Of a stretch of 64,000 nt of DNA, positions 45,350-53,938 are shown in pieces. How positions within the stretch are numbered: position 1 is the stretch's first letter; each line of letters starts with the position of its first letter. The notes beneath the pieces were generated by a model. It made no database searches. It saw nothing but the letters and a program-made list of their open reading frames with translations, and had not been told where the DNA came from. The stretch lies in assembly GCA_016873255.1 (NCBI GenBank), contig VGXR01000006.1, positions 1-64,000 on the forward strand, read 5' to 3'. The translations under genes and the position numbers were made by a program. The stretch comes from Planctomycetota bacterium. Lineage in GTDB: Bacteria > Planctomycetota > Phycisphaerae > Phycisphaerales > SM1A02.

Positions 45350-46586
45350 CCTGCACCTCCGCGGTGAACGCGGCGCGCGGGTCGTAGCGATCGGCGAGCA
45401 CGCGCTCCACGGTGGCGCGGGTGCGCGGCACCCTGCCCTTGAAGAGCTCCTGGCCCGACTGCGTCACGCGCACGTCGGCATCGAGGTCGAGCATGGAGTC
45501 GTCGAGCAGGAACCGCAGCGCGATGCCGGCGGGCGCCTCCAGGACGCGGATCTCCTGCCCCTCGCGCTCCACCACCACGCGCTGCCCCTGCTTGGGGTCC
45601 GGGTTCTCCACCCAGTAGAGGCGCGGGTGCGTGACGTCGTCCTGCAGCCAGACCACCTTGCGCGGGCGCGGGTCGCGGGTGAAGCCCGCCATCCACGGAA
45701 CGGCCTTCGCGTCCTCGCGGTCCATCCAATGGCCCTTGCCCGCGTGGATGTCGGTGACGTGCACGTACGCGCCCGGGTCGGCCTGCGCGAGCGCATCGAG
45801 CATGGCGCCCCACTTCCCCGCGATCGTGTTGCGGTCGTACGCGCCATCGAGCGCGCCCATGTGGATGGCGAACGGCAGGTTGCGCAGGCCGTCGGGCTTG
45901 GCCTCGTTGGGGTGGCCCGCCATCATCGATGCGGCGGCGAAGCGATCGGCCATGCGCGGCGCGAGCTGGTACACGCCGTCGCCGCCGGCGCTGTAGCCCA
46001 TGAGGTACACGCGGTCGGGGTCGCCCTGCTGCGTGATGACGAGGTCCTCGATGAGCCGCGCGAAGAGCCGGTCCACGGGTGCCTGGTGCCACAGGTTCCA
46101 CTCGTTGCTCGGCGCGCGCGGCGCCACGTAGATGCCCTCGGGCGGCTGGTAGAGGCGCTTCTGGTTCTCCCACTGCTGGTCGTTGACCGGCGCGGGCGCA
46201 CCGCCGCCGCCATGCATCGAGATCCAGATGGGCCGGAGCTTCGCGCGTGCGGAGGGGGACGGCGCCTGCACGCGCCTGCCGTCCTCCACGCGCTTGCCGC
46301 CCTCGTAGAGCGCCATCCATACGGGCATGCGCGCGCCGTCGGCCTCGAGCACGCCGGACTTGAGTTCCTTGGTGCGCGCCGCGCGGGTGCGGTCCGCGAG
46401 CGACTTGACCGCGGCACGCACGGCGGCCTCGCCCTGCTCCCTCGTGAGCGGTGCGCCGGCGGCAGGCCCGTCTCCCGCCGCGGCACACGGCACGGCGAGC
46501 GCGAGGAGCGCGGAGAAGGCCGCTGCGGGAACGATCATGGACGGCGGTGGCGCAGCGGCGGAAGCTGCCGAAGACTTGGCGCGCAT
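45321..46586 (-). CDS. Exported alpha/beta hydrolase
   Basis: 421 aa. N-terminal signal (MIVPAAAFSALLALAVPCAAA region from residue 17). Nucleophile Ser in MGYSAGGDGVYQLA, oxyanion region SMHGGGGAPAP, catalytic His in AGKGHWMD. The fold resembles PHB depolymerase/dienelactone-like esterases. Start at ATG 46586, 10 bp after the phosphatase-TPR gene. Confidence 0.82.
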   Translation of the reverse strand: MRAKSSAASAAAPPPSMIVPAAAFSALLALAVPCAAAGDGPAAGAPLTREQGEAAVRAAVKSLADRTRAARTKELKSGVLEADGARMPVWMALYEGGKRVEDGRRVQAPSPSARAKLRPIWISMHGGGGAPAPVNDQQWENQKRLYQPPEGIYVAPRAPSNEWNLWHQAPVDRLFARLIEDLVITQQGDPDRVYLMGYSAGGDGVYQLAPRMADRFAAASMMAGHPNEAKPDGLRNLPFAIHMGALDGAYDRNTIAGKWGAMLDALAQADPGAYVHVTDIHAGKGHWMDREDAKAVPWMAGFTRDPRPRKVVWLQDDVTHPRLYWVENPDPKQGQRVVVEREGQEIRVLEAPAGIALRFLLDDSMLDLDADVRVTQSGQELFKGRVPRTRATVERVLADRYDPRAAFTAEVQVTTRSSAGS

Positions 46587-46596
46587 GCGCGCGAGG

Positions 46597-48660
46597 CTAC
46601 CGCGCGGCGCGCCACGCCTCGGCGCCGCGCGACGATGGGTACGGCGCCGGCGCGGCAGCGGCCGCCGCAGCGAGGCGTTCGCGGAGCGCCGCGGCATCCG
46701 ACGCACGCCCCTGCGCCTCGGCAACCTCGGCGGCGAAGGCAAGCGCCTCGCGGTGTCCGGGCGCGAAGCGCAGCGCGATGTCCAGGCTCTGCGCGGCGTG
46801 GTCGAGTTCGCCGCCCCACGCAAGCGCCGCACCGAGCAGGTAGTGCACCTCGGGGAGCGCCATCATGCGTTCCGTGGCATCGAGGCAGTGCTCGACCGCT
46901 GCCTCGAATGCGCCGCGCTCGAGCGCCGCGCGGGCGCACGACAGGTGCGGCTCGGGGGAACCGGGATCGTGCGATGCGGCGCGCGCGGCGAAGGCCTGCG
47001 AATCGTCCCAGCGGCCCGCGCGGCCGAGGAGGTCGGCGAGGCTCCGTGCAAGTCCCGGCACCGAGCCATGCGCGCGGATGGCATCGTCGAGGCGCGCGTT
47101 GGCCGCGGCCGCGTCGCCGGAGGCAAGGAGCGAGAGCACGCGCATGAGGCGCGGCTCGGGCGCATCCGGCGAGGCGGCCTCCCACGCATCGATGGCACCG
47201 AGCGCGCGGCGGTGCTCGCCCGCGGCCTGCAGGGCCTGGGCGAGCGCCGATGCGTAGCGCACCTGGCCGGGGCACTCCGCGAGCAGGGCCTCGATCACGG
47301 GCACCGCCTGCGCGGCGCGGCCCGTCGTCATGAGCGCCGCGGCGAGGTTGTAGCGGGACTCGCGGCGCGTCAGCTCGACCAGCCGGTGCTGGTCCTCGCC
47401 GACCTCGGCCATGTAGCCGAGGTCGATGAGCTGTCGCAGCGCGTCAGCGGCCTCGAACGGGTCCTGCCGCATCTCCGGCGGATGCTCGCCGGCATCGCCG
47501 GGCTCGAGGTCCCAGCTGTCGATCGCGGCGACCTCGGGAGGTGTCTCGAATGCCTCCGCGACGACGCGGCCATCCATGTCCTTGCCCACGGGGAGTCCCA
47601 GCGCGGCGAGCGCGGTCGGGGCGATGTCCAGGAGCGTCGGCGCAGCGATGGCCTGCCCGGCGCGGAAGCCCGGACCCGCGAACACCGCGATGCCGAAGGC
47701 GCGGTGCCAGCGGCTTTCCAGTGCCGCGCGCTCTTCCTTGGACACGTCCACGATGGCGGGGCGCTCCGCGCCGGAGTGGAAGCCATGGTCGGACACCAGC
47801 ATCACCGAGGTACCGTCGCCGCACGCCGCGAGCAGCTCCCCGAGCAATCGGTCGTGCAGCCGGTACGTGCGGTCCATCACCTCGCCGTACACGCGCAGGT
47901 CGGCAGGCTTCACGTGCGCCATGCGCGGCGCGCGATACTCCATGAAATGGTGGCCGATGGTGTCGATGGTGTCGTGGAACACCAGCGCGCAGTCCCAGTC
48001 GCCGCCGCGCAGGGCCTCGAGGGCGGCGCCGTGCAGCGAGAGAGCGCGTGAAAGCTCCTTCGCGAGCGTGGCGGGGCGCTGGTCACCGCGACTGGCCTGC
48101 GCGGCATTCGGCAGCACCTCTCGGAGCGCCTCGCGCGGGAGGCCTGCGGGCGCCACGCGCGCGGCGGCGATGCGGTCGGCCAGACCGTCTGAACCTGGTG
48201 CAGGCTTCACCACGCCCGGCATCAGCGGCCACGGGGCGCCGGCAGCGGCGGGCGCGCCCTCGCAGAGGAGGTTTGAGACGCAGGTGCCCGTGATTGGCTC
48301 GGCCGGGTGCGACGCGTACCAGCCCACGGCTTGCACGCGCAGCCCGCGCACCGTGAGGATGTTCCAGAGCGCACGGGTGCGGCGGGTGGTGCTGGCGGAG
48401 ACGCGCACGCCCTCGCCCGACGGGTTCGGCTCGACGAAGTTGAGGATGCCGTGCTTGTCGGCGGTCTTGCCGGTGGCGATGGTCGACCAGAGGATGGGCG
48501 AGAGCTTGGGTTCGAGCGTGCGCAGGTCGGCGCGGGTGCCGGCGGCGAGCAGGCGTGCCAGGTTCGGCATCTGCCCGCGAGCGAGCAGCGGGTCGATCAC
48601 CTGCCAGTCGGCGGCGTCCCAGCCGAGGATCAGCAGCCGTTGCGCGGGGCGGGCGAGCAT
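46597..48660 (-). CDS. Alkaline phosphatase-superfamily hydrolase with TPR repeats
   Basis: 687 aa. Residues 1-380: type I phosphodiesterase/nucleotide pyrophosphatase fold with LILGWDAADWQVIDPL, SPILWSTIATGKTADKHGI (nucleophile Thr/Ser region), HDTIDTIGHHF and SDHGFHSGAERPAIV. Residues 420-670: helical TPR repeats (AAALMTTGRAAQAVPVIEALL, and others). No signal peptide is visible at the N-terminus (MLARPAQRLLILG). Substrate unknown; this architecture recurs in planctomycetes. Operon with the hydrolase. Confidence 0.85.
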   Translation of the reverse strand: MLARPAQRLLILGWDAADWQVIDPLLARGQMPNLARLLAAGTRADLRTLEPKLSPILWSTIATGKTADKHGILNFVEPNPSGEGVRVSASTTRRTRALWNILTVRGLRVQAVGWYASHPAEPITGTCVSNLLCEGAPAAAGAPWPLMPGVVKPAPGSDGLADRIAAARVAPAGLPREALREVLPNAAQASRGDQRPATLAKELSRALSLHGAALEALRGGDWDCALVFHDTIDTIGHHFMEYRAPRMAHVKPADLRVYGEVMDRTYRLHDRLLGELLAACGDGTSVMLVSDHGFHSGAERPAIVDVSKEERAALESRWHRAFGIAVFAGPGFRAGQAIAAPTLLDIAPTALAALGLPVGKDMDGRVVAEAFETPPEVAAIDSWDLEPGDAGEHPPEMRQDPFEAADALRQLIDLGYMAEVGEDQHRLVELTRRESRYNLAAALMTTGRAAQAVPVIEALLAECPGQVRYASALAQALQAAGEHRRALGAIDAWEAASPDAPEPRLMRVLSLLASGDAAAANARLDDAIRAHGSVPGLARSLADLLGRAGRWDDSQAFAARAASHDPGSPEPHLSCARAALERGAFEAAVEHCLDATERMMALPEVHYLLGAALAWGGELDHAAQSLDIALRFAPGHREALAFAAEVAEAQGRASDAAALRERLAAAAAAAPAPYPSSRGAEAWRAAR

Positions 48661-48718
48661 GAAGGCGGCATCCTAGGGAAGGGCCGGGGTGCATCCCATC
48701 GTGCGCAAAAGCGAAGCG

Positions 48719-48744
48719 GGGGGCAGTCCTCGCGGACTGCCCCC
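48719..48744 (-). terminator. Terminator of PEP-CTERM gene 2
   Basis: A perfect 11-bp stem (48719-48729 with 48734-48744), loop TCGC, followed on the minus strand by TTTT about 8 nt on (48707-48710). It lies 37 bp beyond the stop of the 48782-49378 gene. Confidence 0.75.
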
Positions 48745-48781
48745 GTGGATGCACAGGGTGCCTTCATTGCCGAGACCGCGA

Positions 48782-49378
48782 TCAGCGGCGACGGCGGATG
48801 CCGGCGAGGCCAGCCACGCCCAGGAGCGCGAGCGCGCCCGGAGCGGGAATAGCGACAACGACGATCGGGGTGAGCGAGGTGGTCTCGTAGTACAGGTTGG
48901 TGATGGTGCGGTCGAGGAAGGTGTTACCGACGAGCATCGTGCCGAAGCCATACTTCGTGCCGTTATCAGAACCCCTCATGCGGAAGGCGAAGTAGTTGAT
49001 CTGGTTGAGCTTCCAGTTGCCGTTTGCTGAACCGAAGATGACTCCGCCGCTGCCGAAGCTGGCAGCGCTACTGACCGTGGTGCCAGGGGCGAGGCTGCCT
49101 GCCGATCCAGTGGTCACGCCGGGGAAGCGCATCATGCCGGTGCCCGGGGCGTTGAACCAGGCGAGTCTGTCTGCGCCGTACGGGTTGAGGTCCCAGCCAG
49201 CGAGGAGAGAGCCGGCCGAAGCGGTGCTTTGCGTCTCAAGGTTGATGTAGATACCGTCAAGGGTCGCGGGGATCGCGATGTTGCAGTTCAGCCAGCTGAC
49301 GACAGCGGCGTTGGCCGAGGCGGCCACGGCGACAGCAGCCGCAGCAGCGATGTGCTTCTCAAGACGAGCGTTACGCAT
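48782..49378 (-). CDS. PEP-CTERM-type exported protein 2
   Basis: 198 aa from ATG 49378. Signal peptide to about residue 27 (AVAASANAA). A short beta-rich domain follows, with no named family. The tail has IPAPGALALLGVAGLAG and four Arg (PEP-CTERM variant). The leader motif is shared with gene 1. The upstream in-frame extension to 49564 is rejected because it crosses the leader motif. Confidence 0.82.
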   Translation of the reverse strand: MRNARLEKHIAAAAAVAVAASANAAVVSWLNCNIAIPATLDGIYINLETQSTASAGSLLAGWDLNPYGADRLAWFNAPGTGMMRFPGVTTGSAGSLAPGTTVSSAASFGSGGVIFGSANGNWKLNQINYFAFRMRGSDNGTKYGFGTMLVGNTFLDRTITNLYYETTSLTPIVVVAIPAPGALALLGVAGLAGIRRRR

Positions 49379-49653
49379 TGGAGGGAACTCCAGTTGAAAG
49401 GGAAACGGGAACGAAGGTCGCCTGACGGGAGGGAGATCCGTTAGGTCATCGCCCTGCCTCACGGCAGGGATTCCGAACCGAGGGAGCAGTACGGAACAAG
49501 GGAAGGATGTCCCAAGACCGCCGCTAGGCAAGAAAATTGAACAGGAATTCGATGCGTGGCGCATCCGGGTGTTGAAAGCACGCGGTCTTGGCGCGTCAGT
49601 ACGGATTCGGCAGCTGAAATCTGCTTTTCCACACCTCCGCTAACCTTTGCCGG
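49379..49653. other. Divergent intergenic region, 275 bp
   Basis: Lies between the PEP-CTERM 2 start and the fucosidase start. Contains the leader element, a 7-bp hairpin (49452-49458 with 49463-49469) and a stretch more A/T-rich than its surroundings near 49530-49650. No ORF of substance and no recognised RNA. Confidence 0.5.
49383..49402 (-). promoter_or_regulatory. Conserved leader element of PEP-CTERM genes (copy 2)
   Basis: On the minus strand CCCTTTC (49396-49402), four bases, then GGAGTTCCC (49383-49391) and ATG four bases on. Nearly identical to the element before PEP-CTERM gene 1. Confidence 0.5.
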
Positions 49654-51243
49654 ATGAGCCCTGCGGCCCACGAATCCATGGTGTGGGCGGCTCAGCTGGC
49701 CCTCGCGGCGCTGGCCGAGCCAACGCCGGCAACCACCATGAGCCCCCTGCCGCCACCTGCTGACCATGTTGCACCAGCCGCCCCCGGCGAGGACGCGCCC
49801 CAGCCAGGTGCGCCCGCACCGTGCGAGCCGGTCCCCACCGCGGCGCAGCGGGCGTGGAAGGACGTTGAGTTCACTGGGTTCATCCATTTTGGGCCGAACA
49901 CCTTCACCGACCGGGAATGGGGCCACGGTGACGAGCCTGCAGCCGTGTTCAACCCAACGTCGCTGGATGCGCGGCAGTGGGTCCGCGTAATGAAGGACGC
50001 GGGGATGGGCGGCGTGGTGGTGACCGCCAAGCACCACGACGGGTTCTGCAACTGGCCGACAGCCAAGAGCGGGCACTCCGTGAAGGGGAGCCCGTGGAAG
50101 GACGGCGCTGGTGACGTGCTGCGCGATCTGTCGGATGCCTGCCGCGAGGCAGGGCTGAGGTTCGGCGTGTACCTGTCGCCATGGGACCGGAACAACCCTG
50201 CCTATGGCACGGGCGAGGCGTACAACCAGTACTTCCGCGACCAGCTGCGCGAGGTGCTCACGGGATACGGGCCGGTGTTCGAGGTGTGGTTCGATGGCGC
50301 GTGCGGCGAGGGGCCCAACGGCAAGCGGCAGGTCTACGACTTCGCGAGCTTCGAGCGGACGGTGCGCGAGCTGCAGCCGCAGGCGGTGATCTTCAGCGAC
50401 GTGGGGCCGGACATCCGCTGGGTGGGCAACGAGCAGGGCTGGGCCGGCGACACGTGCTGGTCGATGCTGAAGGCGAAGGGCCACGGACGCGGCGCGGACA
50501 ACCCGCCGCCCACGAAGAGCCTGAACGAAGGCGACGAGGACGGCGAGGCGTGGGTCCCGGCCGAGTGCGACGTGAGCATCCGCCCGGGCTGGTTCTATCA
50601 CGCGCACGAGGATGACAAGGTGAAGACGCCGGAGCAGCTCTTCGACCTCTGGGAGCGCAGCGTCGGGCACAATGCCAACCTCCACCTGAATTTCCCGGTG
50701 GATCGGCGCGGGCTGATCCACGAGAACGACGCGACGGCCGTGCGCGGGCTGCGCAGCTTGATCGATTCGACGTACGGGCCCGGGACCGATCTCGCGCGCG
50801 GCCGGGTGACGGCGGTCGACAACATCCGCGGCTTCGTGCCTCGAGGGGCCAGGGAGCCGCTGAGAGAGAGTGCCTTCGACGGATCGAAGGCGGTTGACGG
50901 CGATCCGCGCTCATACTGGGCGACAAACGATGCCGTGCGCGCGGCGACGATCGAGGTGGAGCTCGACCCGGGAGCGGCATGGGACCGCGTGGTGCTGGCC
51001 GAGCCAACCGAGCTTGGCCAGCGCATCCGCAGGTTCCGCGTGAGCGTGCCGGCGGGCCCGGGCACCAGCAACAACAACCGCGATTGGCGGGTGCTGGCCG
51101 AGGGCACGACGGTCGGACACAAGCGAATCGTGCGCGTGCCCGAGACGCACGCGTCGCGCGTGCGGGTGGAGATCCTCGACGCCCGCGCGTGCCCGCTGCT
51201 GTCGGTGGTGGGCGTGCACCACACGAAGTCGGGTCCGGGGTAA
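49654..51243 (+). CDS. GH29-family alpha-L-fucosidase
   Basis: 529 aa. Catalytic barrel (about 65-370): FTGFIHFGPNTFTDREWG, VVVTAKHHDGFCNWPT, RFGVYLSPWD, and the nucleophile Asp214 in FEVWFDGACG. The C-terminal ~130 residues form a discoidin/F5-8C-like beta domain (SAFDGSKAVDGDPRSYWA). N-terminus is Ala/Pro-rich with only a weak signal-like stretch (VWAAQLALAALA). Removes terminal L-fucose. The repeat at 51233 overlaps the stop. Confidence 0.88.
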   Translation: MSPAAHESMVWAAQLALAALAEPTPATTMSPLPPPADHVAPAAPGEDAPQPGAPAPCEPVPTAAQRAWKDVEFTGFIHFGPNTFTDREWGHGDEPAAVFNPTSLDARQWVRVMKDAGMGGVVVTAKHHDGFCNWPTAKSGHSVKGSPWKDGAGDVLRDLSDACREAGLRFGVYLSPWDRNNPAYGTGEAYNQYFRDQLREVLTGYGPVFEVWFDGACGEGPNGKRQVYDFASFERTVRELQPQAVIFSDVGPDIRWVGNEQGWAGDTCWSMLKAKGHGRGADNPPPTKSLNEGDEDGEAWVPAECDVSIRPGWFYHAHEDDKVKTPEQLFDLWERSVGHNANLHLNFPVDRRGLIHENDATAVRGLRSLIDSTYGPGTDLARGRVTAVDNIRGFVPRGAREPLRESAFDGSKAVDGDPRSYWATNDAVRAATIEVELDPGAAWDRVVLAEPTELGQRIRRFRVSVPAGPGTSNNNRDWRVLAEGTTVGHKRIVRVPETHASRVRVEILDARACPLLSVVGVHHTKSGPG

Positions 51244-51261
51244 ACCCGCACTTCTTTATCG
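51233..51261 (+). repeat. Copy of the GTCCGGGGTAA repeat (AMSDH leader)
   Basis: 29 bp overlapping the fucosidase stop. It differs from 55319-55347 (left arm of the kmo element) at only three or four positions, and its continuation (GCGGACC... CGGCAG) resembles the sequence inside the right arm of that element. Lies 22 bp before the dehydrogenase ATG. Confidence 0.75.
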
Positions 51262-51283
51262 CGGACCTTCGGCAGTGCCCACC

Positions 51284-52732
51284 ATGATGAATCGCGTGCC
51301 CAACTGGATCGACGGACGACCGCAGCCCGCGGCGCGCGGGTGCGAGATGCCCGTGGTCGACCCAGCCACCGGGGAGCAAGTGGCGATGCTCGCGGCTTCG
51401 GGTGCCGAGGACGTGGCGGAGGCGCAAACCGCGGCGGGGCGCGCGTTCCCGGCGTGGAGCGCGCGGCGCGCCCCGGAGCGAGCGGAACTGCTGGAACGAC
51501 TTGCGGGCCTGGTGGAGCGTGACCTCGACCGACTGGCGCGCCTGGAGAGCGTCGACAGCGGCAAGCCGCTGGCGCTCGCGCGGAGCGTGGACATCCCGCG
51601 CGCGGCGGCAAACCTGCGGTTCTTCGCCGAGGCCGTGCGTGCGTGGAAGCCCGACGAGGAGCTGCGCACGGCCAACTCCCAGTCGCTTGTGCTGCGGCGG
51701 CCCGCGGGCGTGGCTGGATGCATCAGCCCGTGGAACCTGCCGCTCTACCTCTTCACATGGAAGATCGCGCCGGCGCTCGCGGCCGGGTGCACGGTCGTCG
51801 CCAAGCCGAGCGAGGAGACGCCGATGACCGCGGCCGCGCTCGGCGAGCTGAGTGCGGAGGCGGGTTTCCCGGCAGGCGTGCTGAACGTCGTGCAGGGGCG
51901 CGGCGCCGACGCGGGCGCGGCGATCGTGGCGGACCCGGGCATCCCGGTCATCACGTTCACGGGCGGAACGGCGACGGGCGCGCGCATCATGCAGGTGGCA
52001 GGACCGATGTTCAAGCGCGTGGCGCTCGAGCTCGGCGGCAAGAACCCGACGGTCGTGTTCGGCGACGCGGACTTCGACGCGGCGGTTGCGGGTGCCGTGC
52101 GGGCGGGCTTCCAGAACCAGGGGCAGATATGCCTGTGCGGAAGCCGCGTGCTCGTGGAGCGCGGGACGTATGCGCGGTTCCGCGATGCGTTCGTGGAGCG
52201 CGTGCGTGCGCTGCGCGTGGGCGACCCGATGGAGGCCGGCACGGACCAGGGCTCGCTGGTGTCGCAGGCGCATCGCGCGAAGGTGGCGGCGGCGGTCGAG
52301 CGCGCGCGCGCGGAGGGCGGGCGCGTGCTGTGCGGAGGCGGTCCACCGGAGCCGGCGTCGCTTCCGGCGCGCGTGCGCGGCGGCGCGTTCTGGATGCCAA
52401 CCGTGGTCGAGGGCCTGCCGATGGGCTGCGCCACGAACCAGGAGGAGATCTTCGGGCCCGTGGTCACCGTTGCGCCCTTCGACGGCGAGGACGAGGCCGT
52501 GGCGCTTGCCAACCACAGCCGCTACGGGCTGGCCGCGAACGTCTGGACGCGCGACCACGCGCGCGGGCTGAGAATGGCCGAGCGGCTTGACTTCGGCATC
52601 GTGTGGATCAACGCTTGGCTGCTGCGCGACCTGCGCGTGCCGTTCGGCGGCACGAAGCAGAGCGGCGTCGGCCGCGAAGGCGGCGATGAGGCGCTGCGGT
52701 TCTTCACGGAACCGAAGGCCGTGACGTGGTGA
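51284..52732 (+). CDS. 2-Aminomuconate-6-semialdehyde dehydrogenase
   Basis: 482 aa NAD-dependent aldehyde dehydrogenase. Catalytic Cys in GQICLCGSR, Glu in LELGGKNP, coenzyme Gly in FTGGTATG, EIFGPVV near the C-terminus. Family alone would not give the substrate; its place beside kynurenine-pathway genes makes 2-aminomuconate semialdehyde (ACMSD product) the expected one, giving 2-aminomuconate. ATG ATG at 51284/51287; GTG 51275 also in frame. Confidence 0.82.
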   Translation: MMNRVPNWIDGRPQPAARGCEMPVVDPATGEQVAMLAASGAEDVAEAQTAAGRAFPAWSARRAPERAELLERLAGLVERDLDRLARLESVDSGKPLALARSVDIPRAAANLRFFAEAVRAWKPDEELRTANSQSLVLRRPAGVAGCISPWNLPLYLFTWKIAPALAAGCTVVAKPSEETPMTAAALGELSAEAGFPAGVLNVVQGRGADAGAAIVADPGIPVITFTGGTATGARIMQVAGPMFKRVALELGGKNPTVVFGDADFDAAVAGAVRAGFQNQGQICLCGSRVLVERGTYARFRDAFVERVRALRVGDPMEAGTDQGSLVSQAHRAKVAAAVERARAEGGRVLCGGGPPEPASLPARVRGGAFWMPTVVEGLPMGCATNQEEIFGPVVTVAPFDGEDEAVALANHSRYGLAANVWTRDHARGLRMAERLDFGIVWINAWLLRDLRVPFGGTKQSGVGREGGDEALRFFTEPKAVTW

Positions 52733-52758
52733 ATCCGTTCCTGGTTAGTTTGCCACCA
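52733..52758 (+). repeat. Inverted repeat left of the RidA gene
   Basis: 26 bp starting immediately after the dehydrogenase stop. The inverse copy is at 53293-53318 (23 of 26 match). Its first 16 bases equal the last codons and stop of kynB. Confidence 0.85.
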
Positions 52759-52822
52759 GTTGTTTTCTCCGGAGAAACGGGTCTGCGCCGGCTGGCCGCC
52801 CGTGAGGCACGAGGATCGATCG

Positions 52823-53248
52823 ATGACTGACGCACTGAACTCCGCGCGCGCGCCCGAACCCGTCGGCCCATACCCCCACGCCAAGCGCGTCGGCAACCTG
52901 CTCTTCATGTCCGGCGTGGGCCCGCGGGTGCGCGGGTCGAAGGAGATCCCCGGCGTGACGCTGGCAGCCGATGGCTCGGTGCAGAGCCACGACATCGAGG
53001 CGCAATGCAGGAGCTGCTTCGCGAATTGCCGCGCGGTGGTCGAGGACGCCGGCGCGCGGTGGGAGGACGTGGTGGACGTGACGGTGTTCCTGACGGACAT
53101 CCGGCGTGACTTCGCGGCGTACAACCGCGTCTACGCGGAGTGGTTCGCGGGGCCGGGCAACCCGAATCCCACGCGCACGACGCTCGGGATCACGGCGCTT
53201 CCCACGCCGATCGCGGTCGAGGTGAAGGCGATCGCCGTGATGCGGTGA
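52823..53248 (+). CDS. RidA-family protein, probable 2-aminomuconate deaminase
   Basis: 141 aa. GNLLFMSGVGP, the family's conserved VVDVTVFLTDI and the Arg in NPTRTTLGI. Rid proteins hydrolyse enamine/imine intermediates; in Pseudomonas and Bordetella nitrobenzoate/tryptophan routes a member of this family deaminates 2-aminomuconate. Position next to the dehydrogenase supports this. AGGA 8 nt before ATG 52823. Flanked by inverted repeats. Confidence 0.82.
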   Translation: MTDALNSARAPEPVGPYPHAKRVGNLLFMSGVGPRVRGSKEIPGVTLAADGSVQSHDIEAQCRSCFANCRAVVEDAGARWEDVVDVTVFLTDIRRDFAAYNRVYAEWFAGPGNPNPTRTTLGITALPTPIAVEVKAIAVMR

Positions 53249-53292
53249 AGTTCGTCCCGTTCCTCCCGGGCCATTTCCCGTGGCGCGGAAAT

Positions 53293-53318
53293 TGGTGCCG
53301 AGCTAACCAGGAACGGAT
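53293..53318 (-). repeat. Inverted repeat right of the RidA gene, within the kynB end
   Basis: 26 bp, inverse of 52733-52758. It contains the last five kynB codons and its TAG stop, and runs into the 54-bp gap between ridA and kynB. Confidence 0.85.
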
Positions 53319-53938
53319 TTCAGGATGGCGCGGACGGGGCTCGCGTCGGCGCCCTCGATGCGCAGCGGTAGCGCGATCAGCTCATAGCGGCCCTCGGGAA
53401 CGGCGTCGAGCACCACGCCCTCGATGATCGCGATGCCGGTGCGGAAGAACGCCGCGTGCGCGGGAAGGTCCTTGCTGTCGGAGCGGTCGACGCTCGGCGT
53501 GTCGATCGCGACCAGGCGCACGCCGCGCGTGTCGAGCCACTCGACGAGCGCGGGGTCGATCGATGCGAAGTCCGCGTTCCAGCGCTCGGGGTCGGGGAAG
53601 CTGCCCGTGGCAAGCACGAGCCGCTCGGTGCCGAACGGCACGCGGCCGGCGACATCCTGCACCGTGACGGCGCGGCCCCGCACACCGTCCACGCGCACGA
53701 CGATGCACGGGCCCACGTAGAGGTCGAGCGGCTGGCGGTCGATCGTCCCACCGCCCTTGCCGTAGTGCACCGGTGCATCGGCATGCGAGCCGAGGTGCAC
53801 GGTCGAGGTCACCGAAGACAAGGAGATGTGGTCCCCACGGTCGACGTGCATCGGCTCGCGGCGCTCGAACGGCGTGTCACCCGGGAACACCGCGAGGCGC
53901 GCGGAGATCACCGGCGAGATGTCGTGGATGCGCGTCAT
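53303..53938 (-). CDS. kynB: Kynurenine formamidase
   Basis: 211 aa cyclase-family metal hydrolase that deformylates N-formylkynurenine. Metal motif HLGSHADAPVH (H-x-G-S/T-H-x-D-x3-H) near 49-59, ISPVISARLAVFPGDTPF at the N-terminus. ATG 53938 overlaps the kmo stop (ATGA). Last gene of the minus-strand kynurenine run. Confidence 0.9.
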   Translation of the reverse strand: MTRIHDISPVISARLAVFPGDTPFERREPMHVDRGDHISLSSVTSTVHLGSHADAPVHYGKGGGTIDRQPLDLYVGPCIVVRVDGVRGRAVTVQDVAGRVPFGTERLVLATGSFPDPERWNADFASIDPALVEWLDTRGVRLVAIDTPSVDRSDSKDLPAHAAFFRTGIAIIEGVVLDAVPEGRYELIALPLRIEGADASPVRAILKSVPG

